Below are positions 10,501 through 20,320 of a DNA stretch of 64,000 nt, in pieces. The notes beneath the pieces are model-generated. The model had not been told where the DNA came from. It ran no database searches and worked only from the letters and a program-made list of their open reading frames with translations. Where the stretch lies: positions 124,001-188,000 of the forward strand of contig CAWGFK010000055.1 of NCBI GenBank assembly GCA_963821735.1, given 5' to 3'. Every line of letters begins with the position of its first letter. The stretch's first letter is position 1. Made by a program: the position numbers and the translations under genes. Origin of the DNA: Laspinema sp963821735. Lineage in GTDB: Bacteria > Cyanobacteriota > Cyanobacteriia > Cyanobacteriales > Laspinemataceae.

Positions 10501-10634
10501 CAATTAATGCGATCGCCTCGGAATTTGCCTGCATTCTGACGGTGACCCATATGCCGCAATTTCGCGAAGCCTTTCAAGCCCGCATTGAAGTCAGCAAAAA
10601 TCAGAATGGTTCTCAACTGAGTTTGTCCGTTTAA
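7579..10634 (+). pseudogene. sbcC: SbcC-like exonuclease ATPase, split by two single-base frameshifts
   Basis: Reconstituted length is about 1018 residues, as expected for the SbcC/Rad50 family, which with SbcD cleaves DNA ends and hairpins. The first part (7579-7968) has the Walker A loop GPNGAGKSS. The second (8048-8689) begins after YDTFTNSSYLRQGRADEF and is coiled coil. The third (8673-10634) has the zinc-hook CPLC, more coiled coil, the ABC signature YSGGEAFRINFAIR and Walker B LIVDEGFG. The reading frame moves by one extra base at about 7935-7950, then again at about 8660-8675. Sequence on both sides of each break is collinear with the family, so either the gene has recent frameshifts or the sequence carries two indel errors. 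All catalytic motifs are intact. No sbcD is nearby. The alternative, a dead gene, is not supported by other damage. Confidence 0.85.
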
Positions 10635-11083
10635 TCAGGATATCCTGACAAATCCCGGGAATCAATCTGATCCCCCAAACCATTAGGGGCCTGCGTCTGC
10701 GGAACCTTTCCGGGACGGCAAGAAAGCAACCCACTCTGGTCAGGGGTAGGAGACCCCTTCTAGGCTGTCGGATTTTTGCTCCCCAGAACGTCAAGACATG
10801 GTATCATTTTTTATAGAGAAAAGAGGCGCTATTTTGAGTTAGCTTATTGATTCAATTAACCGAACTAATTGCTCAGTCTCATCAGCTTCATCAAGCCCGA
10901 ACCCCAGTCATCGTTGCATCGGTCAGGAACCTCAGTTAAATAGCTTTGGGTTTTCCCCTCGGATTTCTGACTCTTAACCGAGATAACTCCCGTAAAAAGC
11001 CTGAGTTACTGAAAGCTGACGCCTCCCTCGAAAACTCAATGTAACCGACGTAATCCTTAGCATCTTGTACTTGTAAATTGAAA
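10635..11083. other. Intergenic spacer
   Basis: Nothing recognised. Short GC-rich self-complementary pieces occur at about 10660-10770; no known RNA family could be identified by eye. Confidence 0.35.
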
Positions 11084-11410
11084 ATGGCAGTCAACTTGGA
11101 TCGCTTACAAGAAATCTCCGGTGGGGATCGTGAATTTGAACAAGAAATTTTACAGGCATTTGTGGAAGATGCTTGGGTCAGCCTCGATCTCCTCAAGAAA
11201 TTCTTAACCTCAAACGATTATTCCGCTTTTAGCAATCAAGCCCACCAGCTCAAAGGTTCTAGTTCTAATATGGGCATTACCGTTCTCCAAAATATTGCCT
11301 TTGAACTCGATAAAAAGGGAGAACAGCAAAATCTTCAGGGGACTGAACAGGACCTAGAGAAGATAGAAACAATTCTGAATGAGCTAGAAGATTATCTATC
11401 TAAACATTGA
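11084..11410 (+). CDS. Stand-alone Hpt phosphotransfer protein
   Basis: A 108-residue all-helical protein with the Hpt motif HQLKGSSSNMG; H54 is the expected phosphoacceptor. It passes phosphoryl groups between receiver domains in multistep phosphorelays. ATG at 11084 is taken as the start; an upstream TTG at 11078 would add two residues. The next gene on the same strand (11905) is a histidine kinase without receiver or Hpt domain, so the partner must be a hybrid kinase elsewhere. The long spacer argues against one operon. Confidence 0.88.
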   Translation: MAVNLDRLQEISGGDREFEQEILQAFVEDAWVSLDLLKKFLTSNDYSAFSNQAHQLKGSSSNMGITVLQNIAFELDKKGEQQNLQGTEQDLEKIETILNELEDYLSKH

Positions 11411-11904
11411 GCGATTGAACAGGGGTGACAATGACTTAAAATTGTTACCCAATCCCAACAATCTGAATCCTAGGTGGATGACGGGAGTCAACAATCTTCC
11501 GATTCATGGGTTACAGTAGCACCCCGGAGTTTACCGACTCACCCCTGTTCAAGGGTAAAAGTCTTGACGGGATTTCGTGATTATGGTATCTTTTAAACCT
11601 TGTTATAAAACAATTCCAAAATTTTTATAAAGTAAATCATCACCAAGCCAAACATAAGCAGGGTAGCAAAATGTAACATAAGCTACAATTTTAGGGGAAA
11701 AATCCGCATAAATTGAAAGCCGTACCCCCTCCCAAAATTGAGGAATTGATGATAATTTTTACAAAAGTTAAAATATCAGGGGATAAAAATAAATAATAAT
11801 AGAATCATCAGAAAACCCCGAGTTCTGTGCGGGGTACAGTCCCTTGTCAATTTAAGAAATTACAATCTAAGCGACCCACCCTGAGTAGCGGTGAGGTGTT
11901 CTCT
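11411..11904. other. AT-rich intergenic spacer
   Basis: Low-GC stretch at about 11580-11800, likely promoter region of the multi-GAF kinase. The ORF of that gene stays open upstream to 11827 but has no start with a ribosome binding site before 11905. Confidence 0.4.
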
Positions 11905-14683
11905 ATGTTAAATAGTTTTTTTTTGCTTCCCCGCGTTATCCCTACTGTCTCTCTGAGTAATCCGTTGGAACACACTAAGATAGAAGACCCCCAAAAGCGC
12001 AGCGCCTTGTTGCGAAAAGTCATCGACCAAATCTGGCAATCTCTGGAACTCAAAACCATCCTCCAGACAGCGGTAGATGAGATTGCCGCAATGCTCAACT
12101 TAGATGCCTGTAGTTTCTTGTGGTACTTTGAGCGCACGGAACGGGTGCAAGTGGTCTGCAAACGCACCCGGAATCACGAATTTGGCCGCATTAGAGGGAA
12201 CGAAACCCCTCTCTGAGGTGGGATATCATCCCTTAGACATCTTTGGCACCTCCGCCAGCGCGATCGCCCAAGGAGAGATGGTGATCAGTTGCGGTCCCCT
12301 GAACGAGTCCAGGACCTTTGCTGCCATGACGCGCCTGATCGCCAATTGTCCCGTAGCACGTCCCCCCCAGAACTTGATGCAGGGTCACGAACATCCCCCA
12401 CCGGACATGGATCCGGATAACCCCGCTTCTGCACCGGGGACACTGGATGCCGTTGCCAATTTGTTGGTTCCCGTGAAAGGACAGGAGGGATGGATCGGCT
12501 TTATCGCCTGTCTCTCACAGAATTCCCGCACTTGGTCAACGGCTGAGGTGGAATTTGTCCAACTGATCGCCCAACAACTGGAAATTGCCATTCGGCAAGC
12601 ACAATTGTACGATCGCGTTCACAAGCAAGCACAAAGAGAGAGATTGGTCAATCAAATCGTCAACCAAACCCGTCAGAGTTTCGACCTCGAAACCATTTTA
12701 ACCCAGGCGATCGCCCAACTGCTAGAAGCCTTAGAAGTCGATCGCTGTTTGATCCACCTCGTCGAAGATCGCGACGAAGGGGGGGTAAAAGGCGATCGGC
12801 ACCACGAAACCAGTTTCTGGAATGCTGCTAACGATGTAGCCTTCCGCAGAGAGCATCTATTTGAAGTCTGTCGCGAACCCTTTCCCTCCTCCCTTGATGA
12901 CTTTGATACCCACGGACCGATCACCCAATGGACGATCGCCCATCGCGAAGAAGTCATCATCTCCGACGTCAGCGAAGACCCCCGCATCGGCAAACAAAAC
13001 GAAGAATACGACAAAGCCGAGATTAAATCCTCAATGGTCATGCCGGTACAAGCCAATGGCCGACTCCACGCGATTCTCTATATTAATCAATGTTCCCGAG
13101 TCCGCCAGTGGTCCAAACATGACCGCGAACTCGCCCGCGCCGTCGCCGATCAACTGGCGATTTCCATCCAACAAGCCTGCTTATATGCCCAAAAAAGCGC
13201 CACAATGGAACGAGAATCGCTCTTACGCTTGATTGGGGAACATATTCGCCGCACCTTAGATATCAACACCATCCTGCAAACCAGTGCGCGGGAAGTGCGG
13301 CAATTATTGGGAGCCGATCGCGTTGCTATCTATCAGTTTAGCAAAGAAGGCGCAGGCCAAATCGTTGTAGAAGAAAGTACCGAAAAAATCTGTCTGCGTG
13401 AAGCCGTCAAAGAACATGATTGCTTTTACCAGGAATGTGCCGAACAATTGCAATCCGCCCAACAGCCCCCAGTTCGAGCCGTCGAAGATGTGTATAAAAC
13501 CCACGGCAACGACGAAAATCTCGCCTGTTGGCAACATTTACAAGTTCGAGCAAGTCTGAGCGTTCCCATCTCTCGGGGGAACAAAGTTTGGGGACTGCTG
13601 ATAGTCCATGAATGCCATAAACCCAGAGGATGGCGGACTTCAGAAATCGAACTGTTGCAGCAACTGGCGGATCAGTTGGCGATCGCCATCCATCAAGCGG
13701 AATTATACGATCGCGCCTGCGCCAATGCGATCGCCGCCCAAACCAAAGCAGCAGAATTAGAACAAGCCTTACGACAACTCCAGGAAACCCAAGCGCAACT
13801 GATTCAAAGCGAAAAAATGTCCAGCTTGGGTCAATTAGTCGCCGGAGTCGCCCACGAAATCAACAATCCCGTTAACTTTATTTATGGGAACTTATCTCAT
13901 GTGGATGGATATGCTCAAGACTTGCTGCAATTGATAGAAGCCTATCAGGAACATTATCCGGAACCTGTGCCAGAGATAGAAGAAATCGCCGAAGAAATTG
14001 ACCTCGACTTTCTGAGAGAAGATATGCCAAAAGTCCTGAATTCTATGAAAATTGGGGCCGATCGCATCCGAGAAATCGTCTTATCCTTGCGGAACTTCTC
14101 CCGCCTAGACCAAGCGGAAATGAAATTTGCCAACCTCCATGAAGGCATTGATAACACCTTGCTGATTCTCCAAAACCGCTTGCGAGCCAAAGCGGGTCAG
14201 CTGGGGATAGAATTAGTCAAAGACTATGGCAAACTACCCCTAATTGAGTGCTATCCCGGACAACTCAATCAGGTATTGATGAATATTATTAGTAATGGAA
14301 TTGATGCCTTAGAGAGTTATAACGAAAAGCGCTCCATCGAAGAAATCCGCAAAAATCCCAGCCGGATTACCATTCGCACCGAATGGGTAAAGAAACAGGG
14401 TCATAATGACCGAATCATTATTGCGATCGGCGATAACGGACCGGGAATTCCCCATCACATCAAAGCACGACTATTCGACCCCTTTTTCACCACCAAAGCC
14501 GTCGGGAAAGGCACGGGACTGGGACTCTCGATTAGTTATCAAATCGTCGTGGAAAAACATAAAGGGGCGATCGAGTGTATCTCCGAACCGGGACAAGGAG
14601 CAGAATTTGTGATTGAAATTCCCGTCCGTCAATCCGAGGAGGTAGCCGTTTCTCACCAACCACTCATGGCGATGAGTTCTTAA
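11905..14683 (+). pseudogene. Multi-GAF histidine kinase, one frameshift near the N-terminus
   Basis: Soluble kinase of about 926 residues once a one-base shift at about 12165-12185 is corrected (11905-12216 in one frame, continuing in the other through 14683). Three GAF domains follow one another (about residues 25-200, 220-400, 420-560), then a coiled coil and a transmitter with EKMSSLGQLVAGVAHEINNP (acceptor His about 649), an N box (NIISNGIDALE), DNGPGIP and GTGLGLSIS. The start ATG 11905 has GAGG 9 bases upstream. No membrane segment and no classical chromophore Cys were recognised, so the signal is unknown. The transmitter is closely related to those at 56987 and 60297. The break may be a sequence error: no other damage is visible. 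Confidence 0.85.
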
Positions 14684-14815
14684 GCGTGAGGCGATCGCGA
14701 TTAATCGGTGGGTGGCGACGCGGTGGGGCAAACGCGATAATCCGTGAAAATCTGTGCAATCTGTGGTTCCCCTATACCTTGGGGAGACACCATAAATAGG
14801 CGTCTCTACAGAAAC

Positions 14816-17525
14816 CTATTGCGCCTCCCCCATCAACGTAAACCCCGCCCAATTTTCCGGATTGGGATACTGCTGCATCGTCGTCAGCATCGCCTGACGC
14901 AATGCCTGCGCCTTGTTGCCACTGCTTTCCCAGTTTTGATAAAATTCCCGCATTAACAGAGCAGTGGCATCATCAGGTACTTTCCACAAAGATATTAAGA
15001 TGCTGGCGGTTCCAGCAGACATCAGCGATCGGGATAATCCAATCACTCCATCGCCGGTAATTTTTCCCGTCCCGTATCGCAGAGCAGAAAGTACCACTAA
15101 ATCTGTAGTCAGGTTGAGGTCGAAAATTTCCCCCGCAGTCAGCAATCCATCATCGCTGCTGGTGGGAGTGAGGGCGATCCAACTCTCGATCCCGCGATCG
15201 CCATAGAAACTGCCGTGAGTGGCTAGATGTATAATCCGGGAAGACTGCATTTTTTACAGGCTGCGATTCCGTTCCTGGGAACCGATTAGGGGAGTCACAT
15301 TTAGCAGTTTTCCGATATCCTGGGCTTCTTTTTCTGCACCTAACAACGGCGACAGTTGTCGTGGCGGTTGTCCCACAGAAGGCATGGTAGGATTGCCGAC
15401 AATTAAGATATCGCCTTGGGGTTGCTGCTGACGAGTGAAATCCAGCACTTGAACCGAAGGGGCGGTGAGGATGGTATGCTTTTCGATCAGATAGGTGCCG
15501 TTGGTATCTTGTAACGCGGGGAAAGGCACTAAAAATAAAGAAGCGTGAGGAACGAAGATGACTTTATCGTTCGGGTTTGTCGGGAGTAAATCGGCGATCG
15601 GGTCGATCAGTAATTGATGCAGTTGTTTTAATTCCCAATTTTCCCGTACGGGGAGTGGGACTCGCTTGCTGTTGTTGCGCCTGCTGATTAAACAGAGAAC
15701 CTTGACTGCGAACTTCCGTACTGCCATCGGGGGTTTGGGCAACAGTGATATTCGTGCGACAGACACCGTTATCGAAACATCGGGCATTGTGGCGATCGTT
15801 TCCCCCAAAGAACTGTCTTGCTCTTGCCACAACGGTTTGAGGTCAGTGCGACGGAAGCTTATCTCACCTGTGGGTTGGATAACCCAGATATACAGTTCCG
15901 ATTCCCCCAATCGCTCCACATTGCCAAATTGAAAGTCTTCACGAACGTAGGAATATTGGACAATCGTGGCATTTTGGGCAGCAGCAATTTGTTTGATTTG
16001 AGTGAGGTTGGCTGGGGTGACAGTGAGGGCATTGTCTGGGGTGTCAGCAAGTCGTTGAGCCAGCAATTCCACAAAAGCGCGGGCGCGTCCTCGTTCGGAA
16101 ATTTCCAGGGCGCGATCGGTTTTATTTTGGGGCAACTAGGACGGCTTGTAGGAGTTCGTAAGTCGATTTTTGTTGTTCAAACAGGGAGATTTTTTGCGCG
16201 TCAGTTAAACCGGGGCGCAATTGTTCTCGCACTTCAATCGATGCTAGGTAGCTTTGCTCTGCTTGGGCGTATTCTCCCAGACTCTGGTAAACTCCTCCCA
16301 GGTTTTTGAGGGTTCTGCCTTCCCCGCTTTGTCCCCGAGAAGCCGACTCTCCCTAACGATTGCCGGTAATATTGCTCCGCTTGGGCGTATTCTCCCAGAT
16401 TCTCGTAAACAATTCCCAGGTTGTTGAGGGAGTTGCCTTCCCCCGCTTTGTCCCCGATTTGCCGTTTAATCTCTAACGATTGCAGGTAGTATTGTTCCGC
16501 TTGGGCATATTCTCCCAGACTTTGGTAAACATTTCCCAGGCCCATTAGGACTGCGTCTCCCCCCGCTTTGTCCCCGATTTGCCGTGCTATCTCTAACGAT
16601 TGCAGGTAGTATTGCTCCGCTTGGGCGTATTCTCCCAGACTCCGGTAAACATTTCCCAGGCCGATGAGGGAGTTGCCTTCCCCGCTTTGTCCCCGATTTG
16701 CCGTGCTATCTCTAACGATTGCAGGTAGTATTGTTCCGCTTGGCGTATTCTCCCAGATTCTCGTAAACAATTCCCAGGTTGTTGAGGGTTCTCCTTCCCC
16801 CGCTTTGTCCCCGATAAGCCGAAACGATCTCTAACGATTGCCGGTAATATTGCTCCGCTTGGGCGTATTCTCCCAAATTCCGGTAAACAATTCCCAGGCC
16901 CATGAGGGAGTTGCCTTCCCCCGCTTTGTCCCCGATTTGCCGTTTAATCTCTAACGATTGCAGGTAGTATTGTTCCGCTTGGGCATATTCTCCAGATCTG
17001 GTAAACATTTCCCAGGCCGATGAGGGAGTTGCCTTCCCCGCTTTGTCCCCGATTTGCCGTGCTATCTCTAACGATTGCAGGTAGTATTGTTCCGCTTGGG
17101 CGTATTCTCCAGATCTGGTAACTCCTCCCAGGTTGTTGAGGGTTCTGCCTTCCCCCGCTTTGTCCCCGAGAAGCCGAGGATCTTAACGATTGCCGGTAAT
17201 ATTGCTCCGCTTGGGCGTATTCTCCCAGATTCCGGTAAACAATTCCCAGGTTGTTGGGAGTTGCCTTCCCCCGCTTTGTTGCCGATCGCCCGATAAATTT
17301 CTAATGCTCGTTCCCACGATTGTAGGGCGTCGCGAAATTGACTTTGCCCAAACTGCTGATTTCCTAAGATTATCAGGCGATCCGCTTCCTGCTTTCGTTC
17401 CTCTACGGTTTGGGCGGTGGCGAGAGGAGGAGAGAATGAGCGTTGGTTTGCTGTGGGGGGTGGGGGGTGACGAGGAGGATAGCGGTGAGGGTGACTAGGT
17501 TGAGGAGTTTGTGGGGTAATGGCAT
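14816..17525 (-). pseudogene. TPR-CHAT protein (caspase-like peptidase fold), many indels
   Basis: Minus-strand gene in pieces. A start at 17525 gives MPLPHKLLNLVTLTAILLV, a likely signal peptide. Then come tandem 40-residue TPRs (NLGxVYxxLGEYAQAEQYYxQSLEIxRQIGDKAGEG, about 16230-17330) and a C-terminal CHAT domain (16135 to 14816) with IIHLATHGSF holding the catalytic His. Frames change near 17430, several times inside the repeats, in a compensating pair at about 15645-15800, and at a TAA at about 15254. Around 15075 the translation reads LSALRYGTGK where SACDTGRGK is expected; removing one base and adding one G restores the Cys motif. CHAT proteins are caspase-related; TPR-CHAT pairs are common in cyanobacteria, often as secreted or regulated proteases of unknown substrate. 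The number of indels means decay cannot be ruled out. Confidence 0.8.
16230..17330 (-). repeat. Near-identical 120-bp tandem repeats encoding TPRs
   Basis: About nine copies of a 120-base unit, each with the block TTGGGCGTATTCTCCCAGA and TTGTCCCCGA on the plus strand. Copies are almost identical at DNA level, which points to recent unequal exchange. Several copies carry single-base losses (for example CTTGGCGTATT at 16739, TCTCCAGATCTGG at 16990 and 17108). Confidence 0.8.
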
Positions 17526-17978
17526 GGGTTGATGGTTGAGGGTTGAGGGTTCCAGAAGAAAGGTTGGGGTTAGGTTAAAGCTGTTTTCCTCTGCTATCAT
17601 AATTTGGCTATTTTGTCAAGTTTCAGAAAAAATATTGCAGATTGCCAATATATGAAGCCCCCATTGCCAAAACCCTGACTTTTCTTTGCATGGGAGAGGA
17701 TTCGTGATGAGTTTAGCTGAAACTGGGGGATTAAACTGTAGCTGGAGTTGTCAATCAGGAATTTCTCCCCATCGTGTAACGAAACCAGGGGAATGATTCG
17801 CAATCCCGATCCAGCGAAAACAGAGGGTCGAGATTCCCAATTTTTCTAAGTCTCAAGGCGATCGCACGGCAGATTCCCTCAGTTGCGATCGGCGAATTTA
17901 GCATCTAATTCCTGATATTTGATGAGCAAATTGCGCGTTGACGCTCCAATCCCTTTGTTGTCAACCTAGGTAGTGGAG
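17526..17978. other. Intergenic spacer with a short heptamer repeat
   Basis: At 17525-17551 a 7-base unit (GGTTGAG) is repeated about four times just upstream of the TPR-CHAT start. The remainder holds no recognised gene; short ORFs lack recognisable sequence. Confidence 0.45.
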
Positions 17979-18551
17979 CTATAGGGAACGAATCACTCGA
18001 CAGGGGTTTCCCGCAGCAACGACCCTCGGGGGCACATTTCGAGTCACGACACTCCCTGCGCCAATGGTAGAACCCTCTCCAATGGTAACCCCCGGACAGA
18101 TAATCGCACCTCCGCCAATCCAAACATCGCTCCCGATTTCCACCGGCAAGGCAGACTCCCATCCGTCTTTGCGTTCTGTGGGATTGAGCGGGTGAGTGGC
18201 GGTGTAGATTTGCACCTTGGGTCCAATCAGGACGCGATCGCCCAGTTGGACTCTATTGCAGTCGAGAATCACACAATCGTAGTTGATAAACAGGCGCTCC
18301 CCTGCAAAAATATTAAAACCGTAGTCGCATCGAAATGGCGGTTTAACTTCAGAACCTGCACCAATTCCCCCAAACAGTTCTTGAATGAGAGATTCTCGTT
18401 CTAGGGTGGCATCAGGAAAGGAGAGATTGAACCGATGTAAAATGCGTTGCGATCGCGCAAGCAACTCCACCAGTTCTGGATCGCTTGCCAGATAAAGCTC
18501 TCCTGCCAGCATTCTTTGGCGCATCGATTTCTCGGAGTTCGATTGATTCAT
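17979..18551 (-). CDS. Sugar O-acetyltransferase (maltose/galactoside acetyltransferase family)
   Basis: A 190-residue left-handed beta-helix enzyme that acetylates sugars with acetyl-CoA. The N-terminal Mac domain reads MRQRMLAGELYLASDPEL; the hexapeptide region holds FINYDCVILD, THPLNPTERKDG (catalytic His of the family in YTATHPL), VWIGGGAIICPGVTIGEGSTIGAGSVVT and AAGNPCRVIR. Full length for the family. It is expressed alone from 18551; a palindromic repeat lies upstream at 18759. Substrate cannot be told from sequence. Confidence 0.92.
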   Translation of the reverse strand: MNQSNSEKSMRQRMLAGELYLASDPELVELLARSQRILHRFNLSFPDATLERESLIQELFGGIGAGSEVKPPFRCDYGFNIFAGERLFINYDCVILDCNRVQLGDRVLIGPKVQIYTATHPLNPTERKDGWESALPVEIGSDVWIGGGAIICPGVTIGEGSTIGAGSVVTRNVPPRVVAAGNPCRVIRSL

Positions 18552-18758
18552 CGGTTATTTAAGGGACTCCCACCCATAAAACGGGCAAAAATGGGGTAAA
18601 ATTAACAATTCAGCCCAGTGAGACTGATGATAACCCAGATAGAATTCACAAATTCACTGAACAACTTGGTGATAGAAACAACCTCTCAATCAAAATAAAC
18701 CCAACCCCAGTCAGGAATCAAATTTACTATAAATTGCTGAAAGTCTGGCCGGTTAATA

Positions 18759-18880
18759 ATACCAAATCCAGTTGTAAAAAATTGATTCTCGCTCTTTAGC
18801 CTGCGGAGGCAGGCTTTGTCCGTATAGCTCCACCCTTTCCTAGCGGAACGCTGCGCGAACAGGGTGTAGGTTTTGACAAA
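18759..18880 (-). repeat. Interspersed palindromic repeat, copy B
   Basis: Same block order as 2496-2592 in reverse orientation, from ATACCAAATCC through the CCTGCGGAGGCAGG hairpin and TTTGTCCGTATAGC. It holds an extra palindromic insert TAGCGGAACGCTGCGCGAAC in the distal hairpin, which copy A lacks and copy C has in a variant form. Confidence 0.65.
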
Positions 18881-18920
18881 CCGATCGCAACCGGATTCCC
18901 TATTATTAAACGATTAGCCA

Positions 18921-18953
18921 TAAAAAAAACACGGAATCAAAGGTTTCCGTGTT
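18921..18953 (-). terminator. Rho-independent terminator of the C39-like peptidase gene
   Basis: Read on the minus strand: stem AACACGGAA, 8-base loop, stem TTCCGTGTT, then a run of eight T residues in all. It lies 31 bases after the stop codon of the gene ending at 18984. Confidence 0.85.
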
Positions 18954-18983
18954 AGAACTTTCATCCAATGTACAAGGGTGGGT

Positions 18984-20039
18984 TTAACGACTAATGTAGT
19001 GAACCCAAAACTGTCCATCGGGAATACAAGTGCGGCGGATTAAATTGTAGGAGTAGTGCAGATAGGCACCGTTCCTGTCATTTCGATAACCCGTCGGGAA
19101 CCATTCACCATACGGGTCATGAACGATAAATCCGTTGGCGTCAAATCCGACTAAAACAATAATGTGACCAAAGCTGGTGAAATAGCCGTGAATCACACAG
19201 GGATTGCCACCGCGTAGGTGGTTTTGACAGCGTTCGATGGTTCCCCAGTAGGTAAAGTCATCTTTGCGTTTATAGTCGCGGACAACTCGCGCTAAATGTT
19301 CAGGTTCATGACGGGAATATCCGCGATCGAGACACCACCGATATAACTCATCTTCCATCTGGCGATAGCGAGTATCGTAGCGGGGAACGCCTAGATATTC
19401 CAAACACATGGCGATCGATGTAACATTACAAGCGCCGCTGGGATTGTAATAGTTATCAAGCTGAGACTTAAACGGTACATTTAATCGCACCGATGCAGCC
19501 GGTTGCTGCGGTTGAGTGAGGGTGCGGTTTCCTTCTATGAGTTGAACGTGCTCTTCAAAAGCATACCAGACTCGATTACCCCGAATCGCTTCTTGTAAGG
19601 TAACCCGATAATGACTGCGATGGCCCCGTTCATAATTAGCTAGGGCAAAACTTTGACCTGCCTCTACAGTAAATATCTCATTGGCGGTGAGAACAGAAGA
19701 TTGCAGGGGTAAAGTTTTTAAAATCGTTTTCGTGGTAGTTTTTAGAGAAATTCTAGGAACCGATAAAGTTTGAGCCTGAACATTCATCAAAGCTGCAATA
19801 GTTTTTGGACCCAGAGCTTCTTGTTCTTCTGCAATCCCGTTGAGGTCCTGAAAGCGTTGATAAGCGGCGATCGTCAGTTCCCCAAAAACACCATCAACGG
19901 GAGGAGTGAGTAATTCCAACTCTGTTAACCGCTGCTGAATCTCACTCGTTAAAACTTGATTGTTCGCCACTTCTGAAAGAGGGCAAATCTTGTCAATCTC
20001 CAGGAAAAGGGAATTAGGCTTGTCGTTAGTTACGGTCAT
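18984..20039 (-). CDS. Peptidoglycan-binding and C39-like cysteine peptidase protein
   Basis: A 351-residue protein from ATG 20039 (MTVTNDKPNS); the open frame extends further up but that part is not protein-like. A PG_binding_1-type domain (LTSEIQQRLTELELL...GVFGELTIAAYQRFQ, about residues 25-75) is followed by a middle segment and a C39-like (Peptidase_C39_2) domain at about 190-350. That domain has the nucleophile in NPSGACNVTSIAMCLEYLG, His in TSFGHIIVLVGFD and Asp in IVHDPYGEW, a full Cys-His-Asp set. No signal peptide is visible. It probably acts on peptides or cell-wall material; substrate unknown. It is divergently transcribed from the ndbB-like gene across 281 bases. Confidence 0.85.
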   Translation of the reverse strand: MTVTNDKPNSLFLEIDKICPLSEVANNQVLTSEIQQRLTELELLTPPVDGVFGELTIAAYQRFQDLNGIAEEQEALGPKTIAALMNVQAQTLSVPRISLKTTTKTILKTLPLQSSVLTANEIFTVEAGQSFALANYERGHRSHYRVTLQEAIRGNRVWYAFEEHVQLIEGNRTLTQPQQPAASVRLNVPFKSQLDNYYNPSGACNVTSIAMCLEYLGVPRYDTRYRQMEDELYRWCLDRGYSRHEPEHLARVVRDYKRKDDFTYWGTIERCQNHLRGGNPCVIHGYFTSFGHIIVLVGFDANGFIVHDPYGEWFPTGYRNDRNGAYLHYSYNLIRRTCIPDGQFWVHYISR

Positions 20040-20320
20040 AATTAAAGAGTGGAGGGGGAAATTAAGGGTACTAAAGACGCTGCCAATTGGTTCTAGCGCC
20101 TGTAATTTTATTGCGGAGAAAATATCGGTTCCTCCGGAAATTGAAGGGAACCTGAACCCTGATTTAACCCCCGGGGGACAAAAGACCGAGGAAAGGGCTA
20201 GACTCCTTTTGCCAGAGGTGATTCTCAGGATTTCAATTCCCCCCGTTTGCCCCACGCTGACCGATCGCCCTGCTATCGTGGAAAAGAGTATCTTGTTAAC
20301 CCACGCGATCGCCCACTTTT

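Larger units (their letters stand above)
18552..18983. other. Intergenic spacer carrying a repeat copy and a terminator
   Basis: Contains the interspersed repeat copy B (18759-18880) and the terminator of the C39-like gene (18921-18953). No gene. Confidence 0.5.

Noticed and set aside
15060..15095. CHAT domain considered a natural Cys-less pseudo-protease
   Set aside because: A pair of compensating single-base changes restores the full canonical motif, so a sequence error is the simpler reading.
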